NCBI GenBank assembly: GCA_035706585.1
Contig: DASSUW010000436.1
Location: 1 to 20,960, forward strand
Source of the DNA: DASSUW01 sp035706585
GTDB lineage: Bacteria; Actinomycetota; Thermoleophilia; Solirubrobacterales; Solirubrobacteraceae
Reading direction: 5' to 3'
Length of the DNA stretch: 20,960 bases
Part shown: positions 6,522-13,910 of the stretch, one piece after another
How positions within the stretch are numbered: position 1 is the stretch's first letter
How the letters are laid out: every line of letters starts with the position of its first letter
The notes under the pieces: model-generated
Told to the model about the DNA's origin: nothing
The model's input: the letters and a program-made list of their open reading frames with translations, nothing else
The model's database searches: none
Program-made: the position numbers and the translations under genes

Positions 6522-7645
6522 GCGCGCGACGTGGGGCGTTCGCCGATCGGGACGAGCCGGATCAGGGCGATCCGGCGGCCGGTGCGCTCGGGATAGCGGG
6601 CGTAGTCGGGGGCGGTCGCCAGCACCCGCGGCCAGAACGCGGTTGCCTCGGCCTCCGGCAGTTCCTCGGCGCGGACCTGGAGCCGGCGGCCCTCGAGCTC
6701 GACGGTGGCCGTCGGGTCGGCGCGCAGGTTGAGGTACCACGCGGGCGGTTGCGGCAGGCCGCTGTTGGCGGCCACCACGACCATGGCGTCGCCGTCGGGG
6801 AAGTACTGAACGGGCACCGACCGGGCACGTCCGCTGCGGCGCCCGCGTGTGGTCAACACCAGGGCCCGTCGGCCGAACGGCCGGGCGATGCGGCCGCCGG
6901 TCCTGCGCAGCAGCCAGCTCGCAAGACGCACCGTGCGGCGGTCGAGCTGGTGCTCGATCTGCGTCCTGATCGCCCCTGGGCGCGTGCCGGCCGCCGGACC
7001 GGTGCCACGCTCGGCCCGCTGTTTGATCCCGAGCAGCATCTTGCGTTCCATGACGAAGGCGGCAGGGTCGATCAGCGCCATGTAGAGCCGGAACGAGAGC
7101 GGGCCGCCGGCCGTGGTCCAGCGGTTGCGGGCGACGAGCCGCGTTCGCCCGTCGCTCGGCTCGAGTAGGAAGGTCCAGGTCCAGCCGCCGGTCGGCTCGC
7201 GCAGCACCAGCAGCCGTCCCGGCTCGACGCGCTCGACGTCGAGTCCCGAGCCGTCGGGTGCGAGGGCGATGCGGTCGCCGCGCTCGAGCCGCTGGTGCTC
7301 GGAGAGGATCCGGTCCGCGCTGTGGATCTGCAGGCCGATCATGTTCTCGATCCAGTCGTAGCTGTAGAAGCCACCGCGGCTTTGGCCGAGCTGGACCAGC
7401 CACGGCCACACTCGCTCGGGCGGAGCCTCGATCGTCACCGCTCGCGTCGACACCAGCGTCGGGTCGGCGATCAGCTCATCTGCGGGCATCGCGCCGTGCG
7501 CCTCCGCGTCGCTCGCGCCCCAGCGCAGATGCCACGGGCGAAGGAGCAACCGGTAGACGAGCAGGATCGCGGCCGCTGCTACCGCCAGCACCGCTGCTGG
7601 TCGCGCACGAGCGACGTGCTGCGGTCGGCGGAGCGCGCGCATCAT
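6518..7645 (-). CDS. SRPBCC domain fused to deazaflavin (F420)-dependent oxidoreductase domain
   Basis: This 375-residue protein joins two families. Residues 15-34 form one membrane segment. About 65-200 is an SRPBCC (START-like) ligand-binding domain (VTIEAPPERVWPWLVQLGQ and GGFYSYDWIENMIGL). About 235-372 matches the deazaflavin-dependent nitroreductase (Ddn) family: ALVLTTRGRRSGRARSVPV, then NSGLPQPPAWYLNLRADP and a conserved Tyr-rich tail (APDYARYPERTGRRI). Ddn-type proteins use reduced F420 to reduce quinones or nitro compounds; whether this one does is inference. The ATG at 7645 overlaps the upstream stub as ATGA, and the next ATG (7642) is equally possible. The membrane anchor suggests action on a hydrophobic substrate at the membrane. 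Confidence 0.85.
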   Translation of the reverse strand: MMRALRRPQHVARARPAAVLAVAAAAILLVYRLLLRPWHLRWGASDAEAHGAMPADELIADPTLVSTRAVTIEAPPERVWPWLVQLGQSRGGFYSYDWIENMIGLQIHSADRILSEHQRLERGDRIALAPDGSGLDVERVEPGRLLVLREPTGGWTWTFLLEPSDGRTRLVARNRWTTAGGPLSFRLYMALIDPAAFVMERKMLLGIKQRAERGTGPAAGTRPGAIRTQIEHQLDRRTVRLASWLLRRTGGRIARPFGRRALVLTTRGRRSGRARSVPVQYFPDGDAMVVVAANSGLPQPPAWYLNLRADPTATVELEGRRLQVRAEELPEAEATAFWPRVLATAPDYARYPERTGRRIALIRLVPIGERPTSRA

Positions 7646-7851
7646 GGACGACCGCCCTGCGCCTCGGCGGGGACGGTCGCGGGCGTGAACTGGTGGAAGT
7701 GCTCGAGCTGCTCGAACCGCGGCCGGTGCCCGGCGGACCGTAGCACGGTGAGCTGCTTGGCTGGCGTCTTGAGCTGCCGGGGCCGCTCCTGCGCGAGGCC
7801 GGCGCAGGCCTCGCGGCGGCCCTGCGTTAGGTGTACCGGGACATCGCGCAT
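7642..7851 (-). pseudogene. C-terminal stub of an alpha/beta-hydrolase
   Basis: The 69-codon frame has coding-like third positions and resembles only the last part of proline-iminopeptidase-like alpha/beta-hydrolases: VPVHLTQG near residues 4-11, then LKTPAKQLTVLRSAGHRPRF (27-46), where His42 would be the catalytic histidine, then FEQLEHFHQF. The nucleophile elbow and about 200 upstream residues are absent. Only 27 bases separate its ATG from the stop of the preceding gene, so a deletion probably removed the front. It still overlaps the next gene by ATGA and may serve only to couple translation. Confidence 0.5.
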
Positions 7852-7878
7852 GCTTCACATTGCCGCTTGGCCACCTCA

Positions 7879-8421
7879 TCAGCCTCCGGCCAGTTCGACC
7901 AGGCCCCGGAGCGGGCGTCGCGCGACACGGTAGGTGGTGCCGGCGCGTGCCTCATATTGCCCAATGGCGGCGGTCGCGGGCCCGATCTTGATGACGCCGA
8001 TCGCCACGGCCCAGATGCCGAAGTCGACGTAGGTGAGCCAGAAGCTCGTCAGGTAGCTCAGGCCGACGGTGAGGATCGTGAACGCCGTCACCTCAGCGAG
8101 CAGCCAGGCGAGCAGGCTGCGCCGCGAGCACGGTGCGCGGTCATGGATCGCGGCGGCCATCGGCTTGGCGGTGAACCAGGTGCCGGGGCGCCGGAACGGT
8201 GCTCGGTGGCGGACCATCATGAAGACGCCTGTGCCGGCGAGCATCATGGTGCCGCTGACGGCGGCGTCCGCGGCGCCTTGGTGTCCGTTGGCGAGCCCGA
8301 ACACGCAGAGCGCACCGCCCACGAGGACGGCGACGTAGCCCTCCCAACGCATGTACTCGCGGAAGCTCATCGACCCGGTCGTTGGATCCGTCGCGGGGGC
8401 GCGGTCGGTGCGACGCGCCAC
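7879..8421 (-). CDS. Four-helix membrane protein of unknown function
   Basis: A protein of 180 residues with hydrophobic segments near 29-48 (YVAVLVGGALCVFGLANG), 53-70 (ADAAVSGTMMLAGTGVFMMV), 103-128 and 133-154. A central loop, RHRAPFRRPGTWFTAKPM, carries most of the charge. I chose GTG 8421, which has a GGGGG stretch just upstream; ATG 8370 (MSFREYMRWEGY) would give 163 residues. I cannot name a family. It is the first gene of the minus-strand run and is divergent from the plus-strand gene at 8648. Confidence 0.75.
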   Translation of the reverse strand: MARRTDRAPATDPTTGSMSFREYMRWEGYVAVLVGGALCVFGLANGHQGAADAAVSGTMMLAGTGVFMMVRHRAPFRRPGTWFTAKPMAAAIHDRAPCSRRSLLAWLLAEVTAFTILTVGLSYLTSFWLTYVDFGIWAVAIGVIKIGPATAAIGQYEARAGTTYRVARRPLRGLVELAGG

Positions 8422-8647
8422 CGCCCCCGATCTTGCCTCGGTCGGCCCGCCCGCGCCTACGTGTCGTCAGTCGGATGACGAGCCGGGTTGCGGGCTGCGA
8501 CGGCGTGCGCGTCGTCGCCCCGCGCATCTCCGCGGAGCGTGCGGCCGCTGCGATCGTCCGTAGTTGCTTCGCTGATCGGTTCCGCAGGGTCTGCGGATGT
8601 GCCGGGCGAGCGGCGCCGCCAGTCTTGGATCGTGAGGTGATCGACTC
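8422..8647. promoter_or_regulatory. Divergent intergenic region with two palindromes
   Basis: This 226-base gap must hold the promoters of both flanking genes. It contains CTCCGCGGAG (8528-8537) and a tight inverted repeat TCCGCAG-GGT-CTGCGGA (8581-8597). Both share the TCCGC core, so one regulator could bind both. No clear -10/-35 pair is visible by eye. Confidence 0.35.
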
Positions 8648-8926
8648 GTGGCGTCCGACGGTCGCGCAGATGAGCAGTCCCGCAGGCGCATCAAGCAGGT
8701 GCGCGACTTCGCGTACCACCTGGCGACGTACGTGTTCGTCAACGCGCTCTTTGTCATCCTCGACGTGCGCGGCGGCGTCGGTGACCACGCCGTACTGGGG
8801 CTTGACTGGGCGTACTGGCTGATCCTCTTCTGGGGCTTCGGCGTCGTTGCGCACGCCGTTGCCGTATTCCTGGGCGACGATCGTGCCGGCTGGCCGCATG
8901 GCGGGCACCGAGCCCACAGCTCGTAG
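8648..8926 (+). CDS. 2TM domain-containing protein
   Basis: A 92-residue membrane protein with the features of the 2TM family: a short charged N-terminus (SRRRIKQVRDFAYHLATYVF), a first membrane helix (FVNALFVILD, about 29-41), a short loop and a second helix (WAYWLILFWGFGVVAHAVAV, about 54-73). The GTG at 8648 is preceded by GTGAGGTG eight to nine bases upstream, a usable ribosome site. Family members are small membrane proteins often found next to sensor kinases. The downstream membrane gene begins 10 bases after its stop, so the two probably share a transcript. Confidence 0.8.
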   Translation: MASDGRADEQSRRRIKQVRDFAYHLATYVFVNALFVILDVRGGVGDHAVLGLDWAYWLILFWGFGVVAHAVAVFLGDDRAGWPHGGHRAHSS

Positions 8927-8936
8927 GCGGCGCATC

Positions 8937-9311
8937 GTGGAGCCCGTCCTCCTTCGCATCGTGATCGGCGCGTTGCTCGTCGTGCACGGTGTCGCGCACG
9001 TTGACATCACGCGCGTGTGGGGGGCCAGGAGCACCGCTTCGTCGTGGGTGCTGGGCGAAGCCGGGGCCGTGGGCACAGCGCTGCCACTGCTGGCGTTGGC
9101 CGGTTTCTCGCTGGCCGGGCTGGCGCTGTTCGTCGGCCTCGACGTGTGGCGGCCGCTCGCGGTTGTTGCCGCGTGCGCCTCGCTCGCGACGATCGCGCTG
9201 TATTGGGATGTCCAGATGGTGCTGGGTGTGGCCGTAAACGTCGGGATCCTCATCGCCCTGCTGTGGGTGCGCTGGCCGGAGCAGGGCACGCTCAGCGGCT
9301 CCGGGACCTAG
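8937..9311 (+). CDS. Small integral membrane protein of unknown function
   Basis: A 124-residue protein made almost entirely of four hydrophobic helices (LLRIVIGALLVVHGVAHV, ALPLLALAGFSLAGLALFVG, PLAVVAACASLATIALYW and VLGVAVNVGILIALLWV). The first helix contains a VVHGVAHV pattern with two histidines. I chose the GTG at 8937, preceded by AGGCGG. An in-frame ATG at 8898 would overlap the previous gene by 29 bases. No named family recognised. It sits between the 2TM protein and the two-component system, so a role in membrane sensing is possible but unproven. Confidence 0.7.
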   Translation: MEPVLLRIVIGALLVVHGVAHVDITRVWGARSTASSWVLGEAGAVGTALPLLALAGFSLAGLALFVGLDVWRPLAVVAACASLATIALYWDVQMVLGVAVNVGILIALLWVRWPEQGTLSGSGT

Positions 9312-9450
9312 GCGCACGTCCGCTCGAACATGGATCGTGAGCGTCACAGGCCCGCGAAGATGGGGTGCGCCATGCATTGCGAACTGGGACTCGGGTGAGT
9401 GCGCTTGGTAGATGGAGGCACGCGCGGCGTCAGTCGGAGCCGGAGCCGGC

Positions 9451-10494
9451 ATGGCTGAGCGGCTCGACGCCCGGGCCGCTCGCGGCGACCGCGTCGCCCC
9501 GGGCGCGCGGCGTCTCTCGAGCCGTTCCCGCGGGACGCCGCTGTACGCGCGGGTGGTCGCGATCAACGCGGCGATCGTGACGGGCGCGACCCTGGTGCTG
9601 ATGTTGTCGCCGGCGACCGTGCGGTATCCGGTCACTGCGACCGAGGCAATCGTCCTCGTCGGCGGAGTCGTGCTGGTCGTCATCGCGAACGCCTTCGCAC
9701 TGAGGATCAGCTTCGGGAGCCTCGCGCGGGCGGTCGCGCGCATGGAGACGGTGGATCTGCTTCAGCCGCAGCAGCGCCTTCCCGTCGTCGGCGGGCCGGA
9801 GGCCCGCGCTGTCGTCGCGGGGCTCAACCAGATGCTCGCGCGGCTGGAGACCGAGCGCCGCGAGAGCAGCCGGCGGACGCTCGCCGCGCTCGAGGGAGAG
9901 CGCTGGCGGATCACGCAGGAGCTCCACGACGAGATCGGGCAGCGGCTCACGGCGCTGCTGCTCCAGCTCGGCAACCTTGCTCCGGACGTGTCGCCCGAGC
10001 TGCGCGAGCGTGTGAGCGCGATCCAGGAGAGCGCGAGGGCGACGCTCGACGAGGTGAGTGTCCTTGCGTGGCAGCTGCGGCCGGGCATCCTGGACGACCT
10101 CGGGCTCCTGCGCGCGCTCGAGGCGCTCGTCGAGTCGCTCGAGGAGCAGGCGCCGCGGGTGCGCCTGCGCAGCTCGCTGCCCGCGTCGCTGCCTGCGCTG
10201 GACACGGACGAGGAGCTGGCGATCTACCGGATCGTGCAGGAGGCGTTGACGAACGCGATCCGCCATGCGGGCGCCGGCGAGGTCGCGCTCGCGATCGCCG
10301 TCGAAGGCGAGCGCGTCCGCGTCTCGGTGACCGACGACGGCGTCGGCATCCCGCGGCCCCAGGCCGAGGACACCGGCATCCGCGGGATGCGCGAGCGCGC
10401 GCTGGCGATCGGCGCCACCCTGGCGATCGGGACGGCACCCGGCGGCGGGACTCGCGTCGCGCTCCGCCTCGGTGCGCGACCGGAGGTCGGATAG
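9451..10494 (+). CDS. NarL-type sensor histidine kinase
   Basis: A 347-residue membrane kinase. Two membrane helices lie at about 32-53 and 66-88 with only a short external loop, so the stimulus is probably sensed at or in the membrane. A linker (about 90-150) precedes the HisKA_3 dimerisation domain, with phospho-acceptor His159 in QELHDEIGQR. The HATPase domain has the N box Asn268 (EALTNAIRHAG), the DDGVGI box (295-300) and GIRGMRERA. All catalytic motifs are intact. I chose ATG 9451, preceded by GGAGCCGGAGCC; ATG 9412 lacks a ribosome site. The response regulator starts two bases after its stop, so it is the cognate partner. Confidence 0.93.
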   Translation: MAERLDARAARGDRVAPGARRLSSRSRGTPLYARVVAINAAIVTGATLVLMLSPATVRYPVTATEAIVLVGGVVLVVIANAFALRISFGSLARAVARMETVDLLQPQQRLPVVGGPEARAVVAGLNQMLARLETERRESSRRTLAALEGERWRITQELHDEIGQRLTALLLQLGNLAPDVSPELRERVSAIQESARATLDEVSVLAWQLRPGILDDLGLLRALEALVESLEEQAPRVRLRSSLPASLPALDTDEELAIYRIVQEALTNAIRHAGAGEVALAIAVEGERVRVSVTDDGVGIPRPQAEDTGIRGMRERALAIGATLAIGTAPGGGTRVALRLGARPEVG

Positions 10495-10496
10495 CC

Positions 10497-11156
10497 ATGA
10501 CGATCCCGTTCCCGGCCCACGTGCTGATCGCCGACGACCACGCGATCGTGCGGGAGGGTCTCAGGGCGGTGCTCGAGCGCGAGCCCGACCTCACGGTGGT
10601 CGCCGAGGCAGGCGACGGCGCGGCGGCGGTTCAAGCGGGGCTTTCCAGCGACGTGCACCTCGCGATCCTCGACATCGCGATGCCGCGCATGACGGGGCTC
10701 CAGGCGGCGCGCGAGTTCTCGCGCCGCCGTTCCGACCTGCGGATCCTGATCCTTTCGATGTACGACAAAGAGCAGTACTTCCTCGAGGCGCTCACTGTCG
10801 GAGCGTCGGGCTACGTGCTCAAACGGGCCGCCGACCGCGACATCGTCGAGGCATGCCGCACAGCGCTCCGCGGCGAGCCGTTCATCTACCCGACCGCGCT
10901 GCGGACGCTGATGCGCCGCTACCTCGAAGCGGTGGAGCGCGGCGAGACGCCCGGACGCGGCCCGCTGACCCCGCGCGAGGCGGAGATCGTCAAGCTCATC
11001 GCGGAAGGTCGCGGCTCGCAGGAGATCGCCGACGTGCTCGTGATCAGCCCGAAGACGGTCGAGCGGCACCGGGCGAACATCCTCGAGAAGCTGGGCATGC
11101 ACGACCGCGTCGACCTGACGCGCTACGCGATCCGCGAGGGTCTGATCGAGCCCTGA
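10497..11156 (+). CDS. NarL/FixJ-family response regulator
   Basis: A 219-residue transcription factor. The receiver domain (1-125) has the acidic pocket Asp13/Asp14, phospho-acceptor Asp59 (LAILDIAMP), Ser87 in ILILSMYD and Lys109 (YVLKRA). The LuxR-type helix-turn-helix (about 155-215) reads LTPREAEIVKLIAEGRGSQE, then KTVERHRANILEKL. All are intact. It is presumably phosphorylated by the kinase encoded just upstream. GGAGG lies ten bases before the ATG. Its probable targets include the downstream DUF4386/oxidoreductase genes, because the cluster is compact, but no operator is visible to me. Confidence 0.94.
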   Translation: MTIPFPAHVLIADDHAIVREGLRAVLEREPDLTVVAEAGDGAAAVQAGLSSDVHLAILDIAMPRMTGLQAAREFSRRRSDLRILILSMYDKEQYFLEALTVGASGYVLKRAADRDIVEACRTALRGEPFIYPTALRTLMRRYLEAVERGETPGRGPLTPREAEIVKLIAEGRGSQEIADVLVISPKTVERHRANILEKLGMHDRVDLTRYAIREGLIEP

Positions 11157-11222
11157 CCGGCCGGGCGAATCTACAGCCCGGCCACCATGGCGAGCCGCCC
11201 CGAGCGGCGGAAGCCTGTCGTC

Positions 11223-11990
11223 ATGACCACGCACGAGATGGCCCCTTCGCAGCTCGGCGCCCGGCCCGCGACGGCGTCCGCCCCCGGCCGCGCGGGCGAG
11301 GCGCTGGCGTCCGCACGGCTCGCCGGCGCGCTCTATCTGATCATCGTCGCGCTCGGCATCTTCGCCGAGGTCGCGGTCCGCTCCAGCCTGATCGTCGACG
11401 GCGACGCGGCCGCGACGGCAGCGAACATCCGCGACTCGGAGTGGCTGTTCCGGGCGGGCTTCGGGGCCGACCTGATCGTCTTCCTCTGCGATGTCGCGCT
11501 CGCGGTCGTCCTGTTCCTGCTCTTCCGCCCCGTGAGCAGGACGCTGTCGCTGCTCGCCGCTGCGTTCCGCCTCACGCAGACGGCGATCATCGGACTCAAC
11601 CTGCTGGCCATGTTCGGCGCGCTCGTCGTGCTCGAGGACGCCGACTACCTCGGCGCCTTCGGCGCGGGCGAGACCGAGGCGCTCGCCGCCCTGTCGCTCG
11701 ATATCCACGCGTACGGCTACACGCTGGGCCTGACGTTCTTCGCCGTCAGCACCCTGATCATCGGCTACCTCGCAATCCGGTCGGGCGTCGTGCCGAAGGC
11801 GCTCGGCGGCCTGCTCATGCTCGCCGGCGTCGGATATCTCGCGGACAGCTTCGCGTTCTTCCTCGTGCCCGGCTACGACGGCTCGATCTCGCCGATCCTG
11901 CTCGCCCCCGCCGTCGTCGGGGAGCTCTGGTTCGCTGTCTGGCTGCTGCTCAGGGGCCGCCGCCTCCAGGCGCTGAGAGAGGAGCGGTGA
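11223..11990 (+). CDS. DUF4386 membrane protein
   Basis: A 255-residue protein with about six membrane helices, matching the DUF4386 family as I know it: LAGALYLIIVALGIFAEVAV near 36-55, a soluble stretch with IRDSEWLFRAGFGADLIVFL, then paired helices ending in LLAPAVVGELWFAVWLLLRG. Function is unknown. I used ATG 11223, which follows GGCGGAAG; ATG 11187 is an alternative. Its stop shares one base (TGATG) with the oxidoreductase start, so the two are translationally coupled. Confidence 0.85.
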   Translation: MTTHEMAPSQLGARPATASAPGRAGEALASARLAGALYLIIVALGIFAEVAVRSSLIVDGDAAATAANIRDSEWLFRAGFGADLIVFLCDVALAVVLFLLFRPVSRTLSLLAAAFRLTQTAIIGLNLLAMFGALVVLEDADYLGAFGAGETEALAALSLDIHAYGYTLGLTFFAVSTLIIGYLAIRSGVVPKALGGLLMLAGVGYLADSFAFFLVPGYDGSISPILLAPAVVGELWFAVWLLLRGRRLQALREER

Positions 11991-12958
11991 TGCGCGCAAT
12001 CGTCCAGGACCACTACGGCGCTCCCGACGTCCTCGAGCTGCGCGACGTCGACAGGCCGGCCATCGGCCCCGGCGAGGTGCTCGTCCGCGTGCACGCCGCC
12101 GGCATCGACCAAGGCGTCTGGCATCTGATGGCGGGCCTGCCGTACGTCGTGCGGCTCGGCTACGGCATGCGCACACCGAAGAACCCGGTTCGCGGGCTGG
12201 ACGTGGCGGGCGAGGTCGAGCAGGTCGGGGCACAGGTGACCCGGTTCCGGCCCGGCGACGAGGTCTTCGGCACCTGCGCCGGTTCGTTCGCCGAATATGC
12301 GAGCGCCCGCGAGGACCGGCTCGCCCGCATGCCTGCGACCCTCGGGTTCGAGGAGGCGGCGGTCGTGGCGACCTCCGGCTACGCCGCGCTTCAGGCGGTG
12401 CGTGATCGCGCCCGGGTCCAGGCCGGGCAGCGCGTTCTGGTCATCGGCGCCGGGGGTGGCGTGGGCACGTTCGCCGTCCAGATCGCCAGGGCCTACGGCG
12501 CCCAGGTGACCGGCGTCGCGAGCACGGCGAAGATCGATCTGGTGCGCTCGATCGGGGCTGACGAGGTCATCGACTACACGGTCGAGGACTTCGTCGACCG
12601 GCCCGACCGCTACGACGCCATCCTCGACCTCGCCGGCAACCGCCCGCTCTCCCGCCTGCGGCGCGCGCTCACGCCGAACGGGACGCTCGTGATCGTCGGT
12701 GGCGAGGGCGGCGGCAGATGGCTCGGCGGCGTCGACCGCCAGCTCCGCGCGCGCCTGCTCTCGCCGTTCGTCGGCCAGAGCCTCCAGACCTGTTTCTCGA
12801 GCGAGCGGCCCGAGGACCTCGAGGAGCTGCGCCGGCTCATCGAGGCCGGCGACCTCGCACCCGTCATCGACCGCGCCTTTCCGCTCAGCGCCGTACCGGA
12901 CGCGATCCGCTACCTGCGAGCCGGGCGTCCTCGCGGCAAGACCGTCATCACCGTCTAA
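11990..12958 (+). CDS. NAD(P)-dependent quinone-oxidoreductase-like alcohol dehydrogenase
   Basis: A 322-residue medium-chain dehydrogenase/reductase of the zinc-free quinone oxidoreductase branch. The N-terminal GroES-like domain has GPGEVLVRVHAAGID and FRPGDEVFGTCAGSFAEYA. The Rossmann nucleotide site is GAGGGVG (153-159), followed by AVQIARAYGAQVTGV and the expected C-terminal return to the catalytic domain. Such enzymes reduce quinones or activated alkenes with NADPH. I see no structural-zinc cysteine cluster. Position between two DUF4386-type genes is a recurring actinobacterial arrangement to my recollection. The substrate is unknown. Confidence 0.9.
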   Translation: MRAIVQDHYGAPDVLELRDVDRPAIGPGEVLVRVHAAGIDQGVWHLMAGLPYVVRLGYGMRTPKNPVRGLDVAGEVEQVGAQVTRFRPGDEVFGTCAGSFAEYASAREDRLARMPATLGFEEAAVVATSGYAALQAVRDRARVQAGQRVLVIGAGGGVGTFAVQIARAYGAQVTGVASTAKIDLVRSIGADEVIDYTVEDFVDRPDRYDAILDLAGNRPLSRLRRALTPNGTLVIVGGEGGGRWLGGVDRQLRARLLSPFVGQSLQTCFSSERPEDLEELRRLIEAGDLAPVIDRAFPLSAVPDAIRYLRAGRPRGKTVITV

Positions 12959-12974
12959 GAGAAGGAGCACGCCG

Positions 12975-13697
12975 ATGGGTCATCTCCGACGACAGCAGAT
13001 CGGAGGCACGGCCGCGCTGAGCGCCGCGGCCACGTTCGTGTTCGGCTTCGCGCTGTTCGCGACGCTGCTCTCCGACTACACGACCGGCGATCCCACACCC
13101 CGCGAGTCCGTGGCCTTCGTCGCCGACCACGAGGCGGCGCTGTACGTCTGGAACCTCGTGATCCTCGTCGTCTTCGGCGTCGTACTGGTGCCTCTTGTGC
13201 TCGCGCTGCACGAACGGGTCCACTCGGGCGCGCCCTTCCTCGCCCGGACGGCGCTGGCATTCGGGCTCATCTGGGCCGGCCTCGTGATCGCGGCGGGCAT
13301 GATCGCCAACATCGGCCTCGCTACGGTCACCGAGCTTTATGACACGAACCCCGCACAGGCGGAGTCGGTCTGGTCCGCACTCGACGCCGTGCAGAACGGC
13401 GTCGGCGGCGGCAACGAGCTCGTCGGCGGTTTGTGGGTGCTGCTCGTCAGCCGCGCGGCGATGACGGAACAAGCCCTGCCGCGGGCGCTAAGCCGCCTCG
13501 GCATCGTCGCCGGCGCCGCCGGGATCGTCACGGTCGTCCCGGCGCTCGAAGCGGTCGGAGCCGTTTTCGGCCTCGGCCTGATCGCCTGGTTCGCCTGGAC
13601 AGGAGTCGTGATGCTGCGAAGCGGCGGCAGCCGCCCGGCGGCACGCGACCGACACGGCGCTGACGGTCGTGCGCACCGCCTCGCAGTGAGCCGGTAG
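12975..13697 (+). CDS. DUF4386-like membrane protein (second copy)
   Basis: A 240-residue membrane protein with about six helices: GGTAALSAAATFVFGFALFA (10-29), ALYVWNLVILVVFGVVLVPL, TALAFGLIWAGLVIAAGMIA, GGGNELVGGLWVLLVSRAAM, LGIVAGAAGIVTVVPALEAV and FGLGLIAWFAWTGVVML. General plan and loop spacing resemble DUF4386, though less clearly than the gene at 11223. GGAG lies seven bases before the ATG. The C-terminal tail is Arg-rich and disordered. It is the last gene of the kinase-regulator operon, and no T-rich terminator follows within the next 100 bases. Confidence 0.75.
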   Translation: MGHLRRQQIGGTAALSAAATFVFGFALFATLLSDYTTGDPTPRESVAFVADHEAALYVWNLVILVVFGVVLVPLVLALHERVHSGAPFLARTALAFGLIWAGLVIAAGMIANIGLATVTELYDTNPAQAESVWSALDAVQNGVGGGNELVGGLWVLLVSRAAMTEQALPRALSRLGIVAGAAGIVTVVPALEAVGAVFGLGLIAWFAWTGVVMLRSGGSRPAARDRHGADGRAHRLAVSR

Positions 13698-13873
13698 CGG
13701 CTCGCAGGCAACGCTTGAACTGCGCGCACCAGCGCTGGAATCGTGTTGCGTTCCTTTCTAACCCGGCCCCGAACCCCGCGTCAGGACAGGCTTCGCGCCC
13801 ATGCCGATCGAAGACGCGAAATCGGCCCGGTGCCCAATCCAGTGCCCAAACAGCGCTGGAGCTACCAGTCTCC
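13698..13873. other. Intergenic region with repeated short motifs next to tRNA-Phe
   Basis: No gene is supported; open frames here are translations of the tRNA region. Two direct copies of GTGCCCAA lie at 13830-13837 and 13842-13849. The palindrome CCAGCGCTGG (13729-13738) partly recurs as CAGCGCTGGA at 13851-13860. The 10-base CGGTGCCCAA is also present at 3275-3284, in the hairpin beside the tRNA-like relic. Confidence 0.5.
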
Positions 13874-13905
13874 GAAAGAAGAAATCCCGGCGCTATGGCG
13901 GGATT
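13874..13905 (-). terminator. Intrinsic terminator after tRNA-Phe
   Basis: On the minus strand AATCCCG and CGGGATT form a 7-bp stem (arms 13899-13905 and 13883-13889) with a nine-base loop, followed by TCTTCTTT. It begins six bases beyond the tRNA 3' end, as expected for a tRNA terminator. Confidence 0.8.
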
Positions 13906-13910
13906 GAGAA

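Noticed and set aside
10224..12233. Minus-strand frame of 669 codons and the plus-strand frame opening at 10472
   Set aside because: The minus frame is antisense to the kinase, regulator and DUF4386 genes and lacks any motif. In the plus frame only the part from 11990 (the oxidoreductase) is real.
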